Notes: generated by a model from the letters alone, not told the origin. Counted from the first letter of the stretch, positions 23,301 through 36,398 are shown. The stretch is 64,000 bases of DNA from Malaya genurostris (GCF_030247185.1 NC_080571.1:167484047-167548046), one strand, 5' to 3'. Numbers and translations are program-made.

Positions 23301-23681
23301 TGAAATCACCCCACGGATACGATTATTTTGCGCCTGCCTTCATTATACTCCAGAGCGTTAAAAGAATGGATCGTCTTGAATCACGATTCAAAATACTTGC
23401 AAATATTCGGATTGCCGAGCGAGTTAACTCATCATTGGTTCGGATTGGTTCCGAACATGTACCTAGCAGAATTCAAATGGCAGCGCTCCATAACGAATGA
23501 AAGAGAGAATAAATGCGAGAGAATTAACTATTGCGCTTTGCCGATCGGGTGTTACTTGAGGCAATCGGGTGTTCGGCAGAAGCACACTTATGAACGAATA
23601 AAATCGAGTGACTCGCATCAGGTAGAAACGTGTCTATGAGTGCTAGCCGAGTGAAAATAGATACGATTATTCCCTTCCTTG
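20388..23681. mobile_element. hAT-like non-autonomous DNA transposon 1 (3294 bp, 8-bp TSD)
   Basis: Flanked by the 8-bp direct repeat TGTGGCAC (20380-20387 and 23682-23689). The right arm of the inverted repeat keeps the empty site at about 29513-29520. Terminal inverted repeats are CAAGGACGGAAAAAATC and, from the other end, CAAGGAAGGGAATAATC: 14 of 17 match. An 8-bp TSD is characteristic of hAT elements. No transposase is recognisable; the longest frames are 103-108 aa. The block 21356-21660 matches 46330-46610 inside the second hAT-like element. It inserted after the inverted duplication. Confidence 0.9.
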
Positions 23682-24815
23682 TGTGGCACAAATGATATCG
23701 ATTTTGGAGATCTCTTAGTTCCGGCACCTCCTAATTTTTGGCTATTCTTGTCTGGTTCGGTGTCATGTCATTCATCTCGTACCAGAAGGTGGATACAGCT
23801 AATTTGAATTATTTTTCGTTAAAAATCTCGACGCAGAAAGTTGGCATTCAGGTCTAGTATTTAGAGAGTTACTGAGTTTTTAAAACCACTTGATGCGAGA
23901 TCCGTTTGCTTTCATTCGAAGATTAAATGAAACGTCAACGTTATAGCAAATGCTTCCAGTGGCAACTGTTTGAATGCACTGCTATCTATAGTGGCGAGGT
24001 TTCAAACAATCCTGTTCAACCGCTTGCATTCAATAGTTACTTCTTGTAGCGAATTCCTCATCATGAAAGCAGTGTATTCATTTTCTACCAGAACGTGAGA
24101 GGACTAAGGACGAAAATTGATGATCTGACTTCCGCTGACTGCGAATTTGACGTGATTATTTTTACCGAAATCGGTCTTGACGAATGCATAACTTCACTTG
24201 AACAACTCGGTATGGCTTATGATGTATTCCGTTATGATCGTTGTTCCCGAAAGAGCAGCAAATCTCGATTTGCTGGTGTTCTGATTGCAATCTCTCAAAA
24301 GTTTTCTAGTAAAATGGTTAACTTGAATTGTGGATTGATCAAGTTTCTGTCTCAGCATAGATTATTTATATTCCGCCTGATCGAAGTCGGGACGTCAACG
24401 TAATTAATGAGCATATTGCTTCTGAGCAAGAATTATGTGATAATTGTTCCGATTGGACTGTTCTTGTGTGTGGAGACTACAATCAACCTCGTATAAGTTG
24501 GAATGATCCTGATGCTATGTTAGTAACGCACAATTGCCATCGGCTAGACATGCGTTACTTGACGGAATTGAATTCTTACGATTTGAGCAAAAAAATTTCG
24601 TGCGTATTCAACTCGGTTGCATACTTGATCTGGTGTTTTGCCCATGCAAATGTGAAGCTACAGCCGAGCACAGCTTAGCCTCGTTGCTCCCCGTCAACAC
24701 CCATAACCCACCGTTTGCTATTTATTTTCCAACGAGTGTTGTTAGCGTTCACTCATCGGTTTATTCATCATCGGTTGGTGACAGTAACAGTGTATGGCCG
24801 TTAAATTATAAATTA
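23682..24815 (+). pseudogene. CR1-like element: ORF1 end and APE endonuclease (left arm)
   Basis: ORF1 resumes at 23690 ('IDFGDLLVPAPPNFWLFL') and ends near 23810. ORF2 begins near 24075: 'FYQNVRGLRTKIDDLTSAD' (APE Asn motif), 'FDVIIFTEIGLDECI' (catalytic Glu), 'VFRYDRCSRKSSKSRFAGV', a stop at 24403, then 'WTVLVCGDYNQPRISW' (D-x-N block) and '[12 protein letters not shown]'. The usual SDH end is not seen. A 24534-24935 frame continues 'LPVNTHNPPFAIYFPTS', then is cut at 24816 by a TA-tailed repeat. The ORF2 linker resumes at 27425 with 'DFTALSDTFRNINWAVLF'. Confidence 0.8.
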
Positions 24816-25032
24816 CTAGCTGAATTACCCGGCGTTGCTCGGAGATGTTTCGTGAAAAAAAAAATTCTCGAAGTTGTCCTGCGTTTCGAGCCGAAAAAAA
24901 TTCTCGAAGTTGTCCTGCTTAGTGAAATACTCTGATTGTAGTGAAACATAACTTAAACGGCATCCCGATTGAACAACACTCCGTTCATGTTCAGATTGCG
25001 AATGATCAGTGTCCCATCTCAGATCTCACAAT

Positions 25033-25318
25033 AATCATAATTTTCATGGTATTCTCGACAAATTGGGTCAGTTTTATATTTCAACTGTTCTGTTAGAAAC
25101 ATTTAAAACACCTTTCTCTCTACCTTCTTAGTGACCTTCGAGTTTCATATGTATAAGTTCTTGTAACGTACTTCCGTACTTCCTTGTCACATTCGATCTA
25201 CAATACCTTCGGCTTTCATAGCTATGAACACTTGCTATTCCTTGGAACCAGATCTTTTGAAACTATTTAAAGAAAATTGCGTTGCACTCGAATTAACAAC
25301 AGCAATACTATCTGATAC
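25033..25318. repeat. Repeat segment shared (inverted) with 63722-64000
   Basis: From 'aatcataattttcatgg' to 'caacagcaatactat' this segment is the inverse of the window's last 280 bp at high identity. The homology reaches the window edge and may be longer. It shows that the head of this TA-tailed repeat exists elsewhere. Confidence 0.9.
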
Positions 25319-25891
25319 GACCGTGAAATTATTGCCACTGTTTTGTTTTACCAAAAATGAGAGATGAAAATGTATTTCAAAAAACCCTTCCTTCAAGTCT
25401 AAATGTCGATTCTCTTCAAATTACATAAATTTCGTCATTGACCCCCTCTCCCATGTTAAGGACACTTGCTACACACTATCCCCCTGAAAATGTTCTAATG
25501 ATCATCTCTGAAGAGCAAGAAGTATCTGTGCCAAATTTGATAGCAATCCGTTCAGTAGTTCCGGAGCTATGCCGTTCCAAACAGAGCTATGCCGTTCCCT
25601 TTTTAGAGGAACGTACCACGTCCACCCCACACTAATACCCTTATAATAATATCTAAGTTGCACAAAAAGTATCTATGGTCTTCAAAAAGTATTGATTCTC
25701 GTCAAATTAAATAAAATTTTTCATGACCCCTGTTAAGGATACTCGCTACGCTCCCTCCCCATAAAATACCCTTACAATTACCTCTAAAGATCGAAAAGCA
25801 TCTATGCCAAGTGTGATAGCAATCCGTTCAGTAGTTTCGAGGTTATGCCGTTACATCCCCTTTTTAAAGGCACTTACTACATCCATCCCCC

Positions 25892-26280
<389 letters not shown>

Positions 26281-27105
26281 CATATATATATTTATATTTA
26301 TTTATTCAGGCCTATTTGCGTACAAGATATTTTATTCAGGCCTATTTGCGTACAAGCTTTACGTGGCCGATTTAGCTGAGTTTTTAAATAAAAGATTTTT
26401 TTTGTATTGGATCTCGTTGTCACCCTTTTTCTTGGGAGAGGAGCTTCCATTTTCCTCCTGCGAGGATAGAGGGGCACTTCGTTCGTGGTTCGTCTCGTCA
26501 TCCATTGCCGCATCGGTGGTATTGTTGTTGATTTCGTTGCTGGTTGCTGTAGATGCGCTTTGTTGTACATTTTTTGCAGTTGCTGGTTGGTTGGATGGTA
26601 AGCTGTTAACTGCAGTTGGTGTACTTTGTTCTATAGGTTTTGCGAATATAAGAACCGTTGACGCTTGAGGGAAGATCATGCACACGCACTTCTATAGCAC
26701 TATCTTCCATATATACTGGAATGTTGTACTTGATATTTTCATGCTCCACATAGTGCACATTATTATTGTCTTTAGCGAATTGAATTGCATCCAACTCTTT
26801 ATAGAACTGGATATAAACAACATTATTGGTCTTATTGCATTGGAGTAAATGCACACGTTTAATGTCAAGATTCATTTGCTCCTTAAGCAAACCTTCAAGT
26901 TCTCGTATCGAAGGTCGAATTTTGCACTGTCTGAAGTCAACAATAATTGTATTCTTTCGTACCGACGGTAGCTTCTGTTCGTTTGGTTCACTCATTTTCG
27001 AGGTCTATTGTTCACTACACAATACTGTACTTGGTTTCTTCTGTCCCCAACGTAAGCGGTTTTGTTTGTCGACTGACTTGGATGAGATGTAAACTCGAAC
27101 TGAAC
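26281..27105 (-). mobile_element. ORF1-only ('half-LINE') retroelement copy 2
   Basis: Minus strand. A short leader (about 27105-26996) is followed by ORF1 starting 'MSEPNEQKLPSVRKNTIIV' (26995), then 'LDIKRVHLLQCNKTNNVVY' and 'IEVRVHDLPSSVNGSYIRK'. An internal deletion then removes the zinc-knuckle part and shifts frame into 'NQPATAKNVQQSASTATSN' and 'TTDAAMDDETNHERSAP', the same tail as copy 1. After the stop come the family 3' end 'aataggcctgaataaa', duplicated once (26300-26355), and an AT-rich tail. As in copy 1, no RT follows ORF1. Confidence 0.82.
26606..26995 (-). CDS. ORF1 N-terminal half of the half-LINE element
   Basis: A 129-aa frame from a good ATG. It reads as an RNA-binding-type ORF1 N-terminus: 'TIIVDFRQCKIRPSIREL', 'VVYIQFYKELDAIQFAKDN' and 'VPVYMEDSAIEVRVHDLP'-like content with alternating hydrophobics, similar in style to RRM-like domains. 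The last 12 residues are out of frame after the deletion. It supplies the part missing from copy 1. Confidence 0.65.
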   Translation of the reverse strand: MSEPNEQKLPSVRKNTIIVDFRQCKIRPSIRELEGLLKEQMNLDIKRVHLLQCNKTNNVVYIQFYKELDAIQFAKDNNNVHYVEHENIKYNIPVYMEDSAIEVRVHDLPSSVNGSYIRKTYRTKYTNCS

Positions 27106-27424
27106 TTCTATGGTCTTTAAAACGTATCGATTCTCGTCAATTAACATGAGTTTTTATTACGCCCCTCTTTTTAAAGGCACTTGATACATCCACCCCCGTA
27201 TAGTGGTCTTCAAAACGTATCGATTCTTGTCAAGTTATATGAATTTTTCCATGACTCCTCCTTGCTACGCTCTCTCCCCTAGAAAAGTACTCCTTAAACC
27301 ATCTCTGAAATGCAAGAAGTACCTGTGCCAAGTTTGGTGGCAATCCGTTCAGTAGTTCCGAAGTTATGGCGTTACAAACATACAAACTTACATCCATTTT
27401 AATATATATAGATATAGATAGATT

Positions 27425-28398
<974 letters not shown>

Positions 28399-28409
28399 AC
28401 ACTCGTTGG

Positions 28410-29650
28410 AAAAGGCTAAGCTGTGCTCGGCTGTAGCTTCACATTTGCATGGGCAAAACACCAGATCAAGTATGCAACCGAGTTGATTACGCACGAAATT
28501 TTTTTGCTCAAATCGTAAGAATTCAATTCCGTCAAGTAACGCATTTCTAGCCGATGGCAATTGTGCGTTACTAACATAGCATCAGGATCATTTTCAGTCC
28601 AACTTATACGAGGTTTATTGTAGTCTCCACACACAAGAACAGTCCAATCGGAACAATTATCACATAATTCTTGCTCAGAAGCAATATGCTCATTAATTAC
28701 GTTGACGTCCCGACTTCGATCAGGCGGAATATAAATAGCACATATTTTTAAATGTTTTCCTTTAATCTATGCTGAGACAGAAACTTGATCAATATTTTAT
28801 CCACAATTCAAGTTAACCATTTTACTAGAAAAATTTTGAGAGATTGCAATCAGAACACCAGCAAATCGAGATTTGCTGCTCTTTCGGGAACAACGATCAT
28901 AACGGAATACATCATAAGCCATACCGAGTTGTTCAAGTGAAGTTATGCATTCGTCAAGACCGATTTCGGTAAAAATAATCACGTCAAATTCGCAGTCAGC
29001 GGAAGTCAGATCATCAATTTTCGTCCTTAGTCCTCTCACGTTCTGGTAGAAAATGAATACACTGCTTTCATGATGAGGAATTCGCTACAAGAAGTAACTA
29101 TTGAATGCAAGCGGTTGAACAGGATTGTTTGAAACCTCGCCACTATAGATAGCAGTGCATTCAAACAGTTGCCACTGGAAGCATTTGCTATAACGTTGAC
29201 GTTTTATTTAATCTTCGAATGAAAGCAAACGGATCTCGCATCGAGTGTTTTTAAAAACTCAGTAACTCTCTAAATACTAGACCTGAATGCCAACTTTCTG
29301 CGTCGAGATTTTTAACGAAAAATAATTCAAATTAGCTGTATCCACCTTCTGGTACGAGATGAATGACATGACACCGAACCAGTCAAATTTAGGCAGCGAG
29401 CAACTATCTTCTGCATGTCTTTATTGCTGATTAGCGGTTGGAATCCAGACAAGAATAGCCAAAAATTAGGAGGTGCCGGAACTAAGAGATCTCCAAAATC
29501 GATATCATTTGTGCCACGGTCAAAATCTGGGTGCACTGATAGGCCGTCTTCGCCCCGACGACGTTTAGCGTTCAATGCAGGCCATATTGATATTCTTCCG
29601 TCGCGGGAATTTTGAGTGGAAGAACTAACAATGCAATCCACTTTTTAGCT
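28410..29650 (-). pseudogene. CR1-like ORF1 end and APE endonuclease, right-arm copy
   Basis: Minus strand: ORF1 fragment 29641-29327 (104 aa, uninterrupted by the hAT) with 'DIDFGDLLVPAPPNFWLF', 'FQPLISNKDMQKIVARCLN' and a C-terminal end 'SSRTRRWIQLI'. ORF2 APE is at 29039-28797 ('LRTKIDDLTSADCEFDV', 'IIFTEIGLDECI') and, after a break, 28634-28416 ('LVCGDYNKPRISW'). It preserves about 80 bp of ORF1 after 'PNFWLFLSG' that the left arm has lost. No RT. Confidence 0.8.
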
Positions 29651-29739
29651 AAGCACTTCAACAATACCAGATAGTTGCTAGATCTGTGTATTGATATTGT
29701 TGTTGCTAGAGTCGGAACATTCAGAGTTTTGTTTTTGAT

Positions 29740-30833
29740 CCCCAATAAACGAATGAATACTTCTGCCGTTCATCTCGTTCTTGCATTTTGTGCAAATAAA
29801 TACTGCTATGCAATCAAATGCACCATACGCTTCTTCATCTTGGTCCAGTTCCGTCGCACGCAGCATCGTCCGGATCTGATCAAAGACTAAATCCCACTGG
29901 AATTCACCACACTGGTACTTTTGGTAATGAGTCGGATCAAGCCCGAAACGCTCACTTGCATTCTTCCCCGTCGTTTCGCCGTCGTCGGTTTTCGCGCCTT
30001 CCCAGTTGTCGGTATTCGAAATTTCGCAATATATCCACCATCTCAAACCTATCAGACAACTGTTCCTTCTTCTGCTTAGTCAGAATCCCCTGCTTTCCTG
30101 CCTATTGCTCTTATCAAAGTACAAGAAGTGAATATATCATTCCATTTTGCCCGTGCATTGTTGGACAGCATCTTAGCCAAACTGTATTTCGGAATCACTT
30201 GCCCAAAATTTCTGTTTGAAGAGAACAGCTCTAATCAGCAGCTATACAGACAGTACTGTTGGAAAGAAGTGTCCATTTTAATTTCATACCACCACGAGCT
30301 GTCCGATTCGGTGGACTTTGGGAGACAGCGGTCAAGACCTTCATGCACCATTTCTACCGCATCATGAGCGAAACGATCTACGTCCACGATGACTTCCGCA
30401 CCGCCGTCGCTCAAGTCGAAAGCATACTGAATTCTCGTCGCCTCGTTCCGATTTCCAATCATCTCGAAGCACTGGTCATTTTCTGGTGGACGAGCCTCAA
30501 TTCTCACTGCCAGAACCAGATCATACAAACACACCAATTAATCGTTTAAAACACTTCCAGATCGTGCAGAAATCAGTTTTAAGGCCGCTGCAAAAGGATC
30601 AACAGACCACATTGGGCTACTAAACAACAGGCTTTCTAAATAGCTTCTATTCCAGTAAAAAAGAAACATGTACAATGGTTCTGCTAAAACGCAACAATAT
30701 TCCTCCATTGCACTGCCTTTTTCCAGGAAGAGATGGCATTGCACGAGTGGTAAAGGTTCGAACAGTTACAGGCAGTAATATGAATGAATTTTACATCTGT
30801 TACAAAACTTTGTTGAATCAATTGTCTACCATA
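29740..30833 (+). pseudogene. BEL/Pao pol relic, right-arm copy
   Basis: The mirror of 19060-20240: gag end 'MHHTLLHLGPVPSHAA' (29818), linker, protease start 'ISFHFARALLDSILAKLYF' (30128), then integrase end 'HFNFIPPRAVRFGGLWETA' with its Glu (30259-30340), 'YVHDDFRTAVAQVESIL' and DUF5641 'LFPGRDGIARVVKVRTVTGS' (30720-30780). The two copies differ by scattered substitutions and small indels. Both lack RT, RNase H and the first two integrase Asp residues. Confidence 0.82.
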
Positions 30834-30900
30834 ATAGTTCGGCTGAAAAGTTCGTATCGTTTAATAGAAACACATATATTTTTGCCAAAATTCGTTTTTA

Positions 30901-31748
30901 TTATTCAACATAATTGCCGTCAGAGGCGATACTGCGATTATAGCGATCTTCCAACTTTTCGATACCATTTTTATAGTACGATTTGTCCTTTGCCTCAAAA
31001 TAGGCCTCATTTTTAGCGATTACCTCTTCATTGCGTCTAAATTTTTCACCAGCGAGCATTCTCTTGAGGTCTGAGAACAGGAAAAAGTCACTGGGGGGCA
31101 AATCTGGAGAATACGGTGGATGAGGGAGCAATTCGAAGCCCAATTCGTTCAATTTCAGCATGGTTTTCATCGATCTGTGACACGGTGCATTGTCTTGATG
31201 AAACAAAACTTTTTTCTTCTTCAAATGAGGCCGTTTTTTTTAAATTTCGTCGAGCATTCTCTTGAGGTCTGAGAACAGGAAAAAGTCACTGGGGGCCAAA
31301 CCTGGAGAATACGGTGGATGAGGGAGCAATTCGAAGCCCAATTCATTCAATTTCAGCATGGTTTTCATCGATCTGTGACACGGTGCATTGTCTTGATGAA
31401 ACAAAACTTTTTTCTTCTTCAAATGAGGCCGTTTTTTTGAAATTTCGTTCTTCAAACGCTCTAATAACGCTGTATAATAGTCACTGTTGATGGTTTTTCG
31501 CTTTTCAAGGTAGTCGATGAAAATTATACCATGCGAATCCCAAAATTGTACAAACGAAATTTTGCAAACCACTCACGAATTGTTGCTTCGCCCGGTTCAG
31601 AATCTGGATAACTCTTATCAAGCCATTTTTTGGTATCGGCGGCACTTTTTTTCATCAAAAAGTAGTGTTTCATCAACACACGAAAATCCTTTATTTCCAT
31701 TTTCTTCACAATAACAAAAGTAGCTTCACTCAAAATGCAATACCTCAC
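30901..31748 (-). pseudogene. Mariner transposase, broken, with in-frame 198-bp duplication
   Basis: The N-terminal helix-turn-helix part is 31748-31560 ('EIKDFRVLMKHYFLMKKSA', 'EATIREWFAKF'). A deletion removes the second HTH and the first catalytic Asp region. The C-terminal half resumes at about 31550 ('QFWDSHGIIFIDYLEKRK', 'INSDYYTALLERLK'), then 'VLFHQDNAPCHRS' (second Asp) and 'HPPYSPGLAPSDFFLF' (third Asp). A 198-bp (66-codon) tandem copy of this catalytic block follows: 31251-31448 then 31053-31250. The junction is in frame but a TAA lies in it. It ends 'NGIEKLEDRYNRSIA'. It cannot encode an active enzyme. Confidence 0.87.
31053..31448. repeat. 198-bp tandem duplication inside mariner
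   Basis: Units 31053-31250 and 31251-31448 are nearly identical, from 'cgagcattctcttgagg' to 'aaatttcgt'. A few substitutions are present, including the one that makes the stop at the unit junction. Confidence 0.95.
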
Positions 31749-32027
31749 GAACTTATAATCAGACAGCTGTCAAATTTATACACGTATCTTTTGAAGGTTG
31801 GTTCTAACTGATAATGGTATGTATCTAATTCTAGTGGCGCCCTCTCATAGGAACGATACGAACTTTTCTGCCGATCTGTTATGTCACAAAAATAACTAAT
31901 CTGAAGCAATTGTGAAGCATGTTAATTATAACAAGTTTTAATTGCTACTTGGGATGCGTTTGTTAAATTCAAAACGTATTTTTCCTTCCCCAAATTATTA
32001 CCTTAAACAATATCGAATATTTGTCAA

Positions 32028-33768
32028 CACACGATTTTTTTTAATTCAATATAATAATATAAATTTAAGGCGCACTGCTTAAGCTCTAAGGTGCCAAGGG
32101 TATTTACTAATCTTAATTACGACTAACTTAAAACTAGAATAGTATCATTATTAGTAGTATCGGGGAAGCGGATTCTCGAGAATTCTGCTTTCAGCTGTCG
32201 ATCGGCAGTGGCCGGTGTATTGAATATTGCATGAGTCTTCCATATGGTGTTGATGAATATCCATGTTGGCCGCATCCTTCGGTCCGTGTGGGTCCGCGGG
32301 AAACACCCCCAGGCTACGAAGGCCCGGCGGGTGGCCCGCATGTTGGTTTTCGACTGGAGCGGTCTTCCGTGGGCGATGATGGTGATGTTACGGAAGAGAA
32401 TGAAAAAAGAAAATATTGTGGGAACGGAGTAAAAAGGGGATGTGGGAACAAAATGTCTGAAAACGATAGAGATCTAATTAGTTGCCATCGAGATGGTGAA
32501 GAGACAGGGAAGAGGGAACGAACAAGTTAGTGACAAAAAAGATCTTGTTAGTTAAAATGAAGATGGTGGACAAGGACGGGGATCGAGAGAATCGGGCGGA
32601 TGTTAGTGTCAAACCTGTAGGTGGAGATTATACTATCTGAGCGAGGAATAACACATTACACTTGTATATCAATGTTTTTAAGGTACTGGTATATGAGAAG
32701 CATATATAAACTATCCCGACTCGCCAACACATCCCGAACCGGAACCTCAGGCGGTCTACCTCGGGCCCTAAGGGATTCCAGTAGCTTCGACCTAACGCCC
32801 GATACTCTACGCACGACCACACGACATGCTCGATGTCCTGATAACCGTCGCCACAGGTGCAGAGACCGCTCTCCGCAAGCCCAACACGCCGGAGATGTGC
32901 GTTGAATATATAATGATTTGACATGAGCCGCGACATAACACGAATGAAATCGCGACTCACGTTCATCCCCCTGAACCAAGGTTTCGTAGATACCCTAGGG
33001 ATAATGAAATGTAGCCATTGTCCCAATTCGCCATTGCTCCATGAAGTTTGCCAACTTTCGAGAGTTTTCTGACGAGAGATAGTGAAAAATTCATTGAAAC
33101 AGATTGGTCTTTCATAAATATCACCTTCCAATGCGCCCACTTTAGCCAATGAGCCTGCCTTTTCATTTCCCGGAATGGAACAATGCGAAGGGACCCAGAC
33201 TAACGATATTAAATAAGACCGTTCAGATAAAGTTCGCAAGCGTTCCCGTATTTTCCCCCAGGAAATATGGGGGATACTTTCCTGGCTTCATTGCCCGGCG
33301 CTTCTAATGAGCCTAGACTGTCCGTGACAATGAAGTAATGGTCTTTGGGCAAGGTTTTGATGATCTCAAGGGTGTACCGAATAGCAGCTAATTCTGGGAC
33401 ATAAACTGAAGCTGGATCACTGAGTTTGTAAGAAGCGGTGATGTTTTGATTGAAGATGCCGAAGCCTGTGGACCTGTTGATGTTTAATCAGTCAGTATTC
33501 TAAATTTATTATAAAAAATATTTGGGGCCACTTGACGTGATCCGGAATTCCACGAATTTCTTCTCTCATGGATGTGTCGAAAAACACTGTAGAATCAGAA
33601 GTATCCAAGAAATGAGCACGGTTTGAAACGAACGAAGAAGGATTAATATTCTGAGCCATGTAATCAAAATACAAGGACATAAAACGGGTCTGAGAATTGA
33701 GCTCGACAAGCCTTTCGAAGTTTTCAATCACCATCTGATACAAGATATCGCATCGGATTAGCAATCTT
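32028..33768 (-). pseudogene. I-element copy C, 3' third (RNase H, C-terminus, 3' UTR)
   Basis: Minus strand, 5'-truncated at 33768 by the inverted-repeat edge. 33764-33492 gives 'LIRCDILYQMVIENFERL'. After the same deletion as copy B come 'YVPELAAIRYTLEII' and 'TDSLG' residues, then 33239-32628 with 'WVPSHCSIPGNEKAGSLAK', 'MNVSRDFIRVMSRLMSNHY', 'LCTCGDGYQDIEHVVWSC' and an end in the 3' UTR. It keeps 200 bp and 490 bp lost from copy B and is the empty-site reference for the MITE at 5090-5392. The tail ends at about 32028. Confidence 0.83.
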
Positions 33769-33774
33769 TAAAGA

Positions 33775-34332
<558 letters not shown>

Positions 34333-34901
34333 TGTTGCGTCGCACTAGTTTTACTGGCGACACTGTTTACCAACACTGCCTTCTGCAGAAAGTTGGTGCT
34401 ACCGTTCATAGAATTATGTCAGTTTCTCATGCCCTTCTGGCAACTCAGTTTTTCATTTTATCTTCTCGCTCTGTTCACAATCATCAGACCAGTCAGTCTC
34501 AAATAAACCTGCATTAGAATCGGACCGTTTTTTGATCTGTCATAAAGTCCGAAGTGTATCGAACAGCAGAAGTGAAATACACTAGCAATAGTCCGTGAAT
34601 AAAGTGACTCAAACGTTAAAATAGTGTAGTTTTTATTGGCAAGAGTCCGCCAAGGTTCATCCAGTTGTGAGTTTTATCAGTGCAGCTGTTTGTTTGTGGC
34701 TGTTCGTCTTCTGCTCCTTTGGCTGCTTTGGTGACCGCTGTGGCTGTTTGCAGAACCCGTTAGTTGCATTGCTGTTCGCTACCGGTTTACTGCAGTGCGA
34801 ATGCAAGTAAGGTCGATCGACAAATTGCTGCCGTCGCTTCGCTGAAATATCCTGGTGAGGATTTAATTAAACACAACGTAGGGTCCCGGCTAGCGCCAAC
34901 A
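34333..34901 (+). repeat. BEL-1 5' LTR
   Basis: 569 bp, TG...CA ends. It should hold the promoter and polyadenylation signal ('caaataaacctgcatt' at about 34499 carries an AATAAA). It is followed by 'tattttggtgccgtgacc', the likely tRNA primer-binding region. It differs from the 3' LTR only near 34387 ('gcagaaagttgg' against 'gcagctagttgg'). Confidence 0.95.
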
Positions 34902-35603
34902 TATTTTGGTGCCGTGACCAGGATTGATTCGAACCGCGTCATTCTGCTGCAGCCATTTTGCAATTCGGAGCCAGGCGTTGGATGGAATTTCGGATCTTTG
35001 CTGCTTTATATGTACAAGGCCTAAATGATTGGGCATAAGGTAACGACCTGTCCAGTACATTTCGTGGGTATCGCAGGTGCCTTTTAGATATTTTTTCCTT
35101 TGTTGCATGTACGTTACACGTTCCTGTAATTGTTCCTACGAACAATTGTTGCCATTCTTCGCGGAGTTTGCATTGTGTTGGCCACCAAGCGCCATTATTC
35201 CTTTGTAATTCGGTTACAATCGCTCCATTGTTCACTGTGGCGTCCCTAGCCGTGGTGAATACCATTAGCCGCGCGCCATTTTGTACGCTACTGCTGCTGT
35301 GGTTCCGGCTGATTACTGGAAATCTGTTCTGCGGTTCATCGTTTCACTGCACATAACCGGATTTTGTTGCTGAAATTTTTACTGGATTTCGGAAGCCGTC
35401 CCGGGCTTTGAAATCTCAAGTTTGTACGGACTGTACTAATTCAAGTTCCTGTTGGCTGAAATATTATACAAGGCACATTTTGCCTTGAAAAAGGTGAGCC
35501 TCTTTCCAAGTTTTTACCACCCTCCTGTGGGTCTACTGTGGTCTTTTGTTCTGCAGGTAACTTTGTATAAATTGGACCACGTTTCGCGTTACCGGCATAC
35601 AAA
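34902..35603 (+). promoter_or_regulatory. BEL-1 leader with primer-binding site
   Basis: 702 bp from LTR end to gag ATG. The first bases, 'tattttggtgccgtgacc', match the position and style of BEL/Pao primer-binding sites; the tRNA is not determined. The rest has no supported ORF. Confidence 0.75.
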
Positions 35604-36398
35604 ATGGCAGACGACCAACAAAGGAACCAGTTACTGTCGCGAAGAGATACGCTGCTCACTTCTCTGGGTCGGGCAGAGGTTTTTGCCGAGGAGTACGTTG
35701 CTGCGAGGGACGAATCGCAGGTACCGTTGAGGCTGGAGTACATCACCAGCGTTTGGAACAATTTGGAGTCAGTTCAAGCGCAACTGGAGGACAACGAAAC
35801 AAATCAAGAGGGTAAGGCGGAGCATGCTGCTGTGCGCGCTAATTTTGAGCCACGGCTTTTTCAAATAAAGGCATCTTTACTTTCTATGCTGACTCCTCTT
35901 CCTAACGATCGTAGCCCTCAACCCCCGCGTGTTTCCTCCACTCTCTCCGGCATCAAACTGCCAACAATTTCGTTGCCTGAATTCGATGGCGACTACATGC
36001 AATGGCTTCCGTTTCACGATACCTTTTTGGCGTTGATTCATTCCAACTCTGATGTTCCGGATATTCAGAAGTTTCACTATTTAAAGGCAGCTGTCAAGGG
36101 GGAAGCTGCTCAGTTGATAGAATCGATTGGCATTAGCTCCGCAAATTATTTATTGGCTTGGCAAACGTTGGAAAGCAGGTATTCCAACGATTATTTACTG
36201 AAAAAGCGTCACCTACAGGCACTATTCGATGTTCCGAAGATGAAGAACGAGTCCGCTGCGGCACTTCACGGGCTGGTGGACGAATTTGAACGCCACACCA
36301 AAACTCTTCGACAACTGGGAGAACCAACCGAGCATTGGAGCACGATTTTGGAGCACCTTCTTTGTACCCGCTTGCACGACGATACAGTGAAGGCATAG
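35604..36398 (+). pseudogene. BEL-1 gag (264 aa, ends at an internal TAG)
   Basis: Gag makes the virus-like particle. It starts at the ATG of 'MADDQQRNQLLSRRDTLL'. A helical N-terminus precedes a Pro-rich hinge ('PLPNDRSPQPPRVSS'), then the DUF1759-type domain: 'IKLPTISLPEFDGDYMQWLP', 'FHDTFLALIHSN', 'KFHYLKAAVKGEAAQLIES', 'WQTLESRYSNDYLLKKRHL' and 'LRQLGEPTEHWSTILEHLL'. A TAG at 36396-36398 ends it. The next open stretch lies in the same frame and continues the family's normal sequence, so this is one nonsense change in a single gag-pol frame. Otherwise no damage is visible. Confidence 0.88.

Larger units (their letters stand above)
17832..24751 (+). repeat. Left arm of a large inverted repeat
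   Basis: This arm is the inverse of 28397-33768. Both hold, in mirror order, an I-element 3' part with the same damage (17834-18106 against 33764-33492, 2 of 90 residues different), the same BEL/Pao relic and the same CR1-like ORF1/APE section (24095-24403 against 29039-28797). The arms differ by a hAT-like insertion here, two deletions in the I element here, and a mariner in the other arm. Net of these the arms are about the same length. Confidence 0.93.
30834..31876 (-). mobile_element. Mariner transposon (degenerate) in the right arm
   Basis: Ends carry inverted 'cggctgaaaagttcgtatcg' and 'cggcagaaaagttcgtatcg' (19 of 20). The left flank has TA at 30832-30833. The homologous empty site in the left arm reads 'ctaccatatgttatgtc' (inverse, 19064-19080), giving one TA at the junction. 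The right-hand TA appears mutated or lost. Contents are a broken D,D34D-type transposase with an internal deletion and a 198-bp tandem duplication. It entered after the inverted duplication. Confidence 0.9.
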
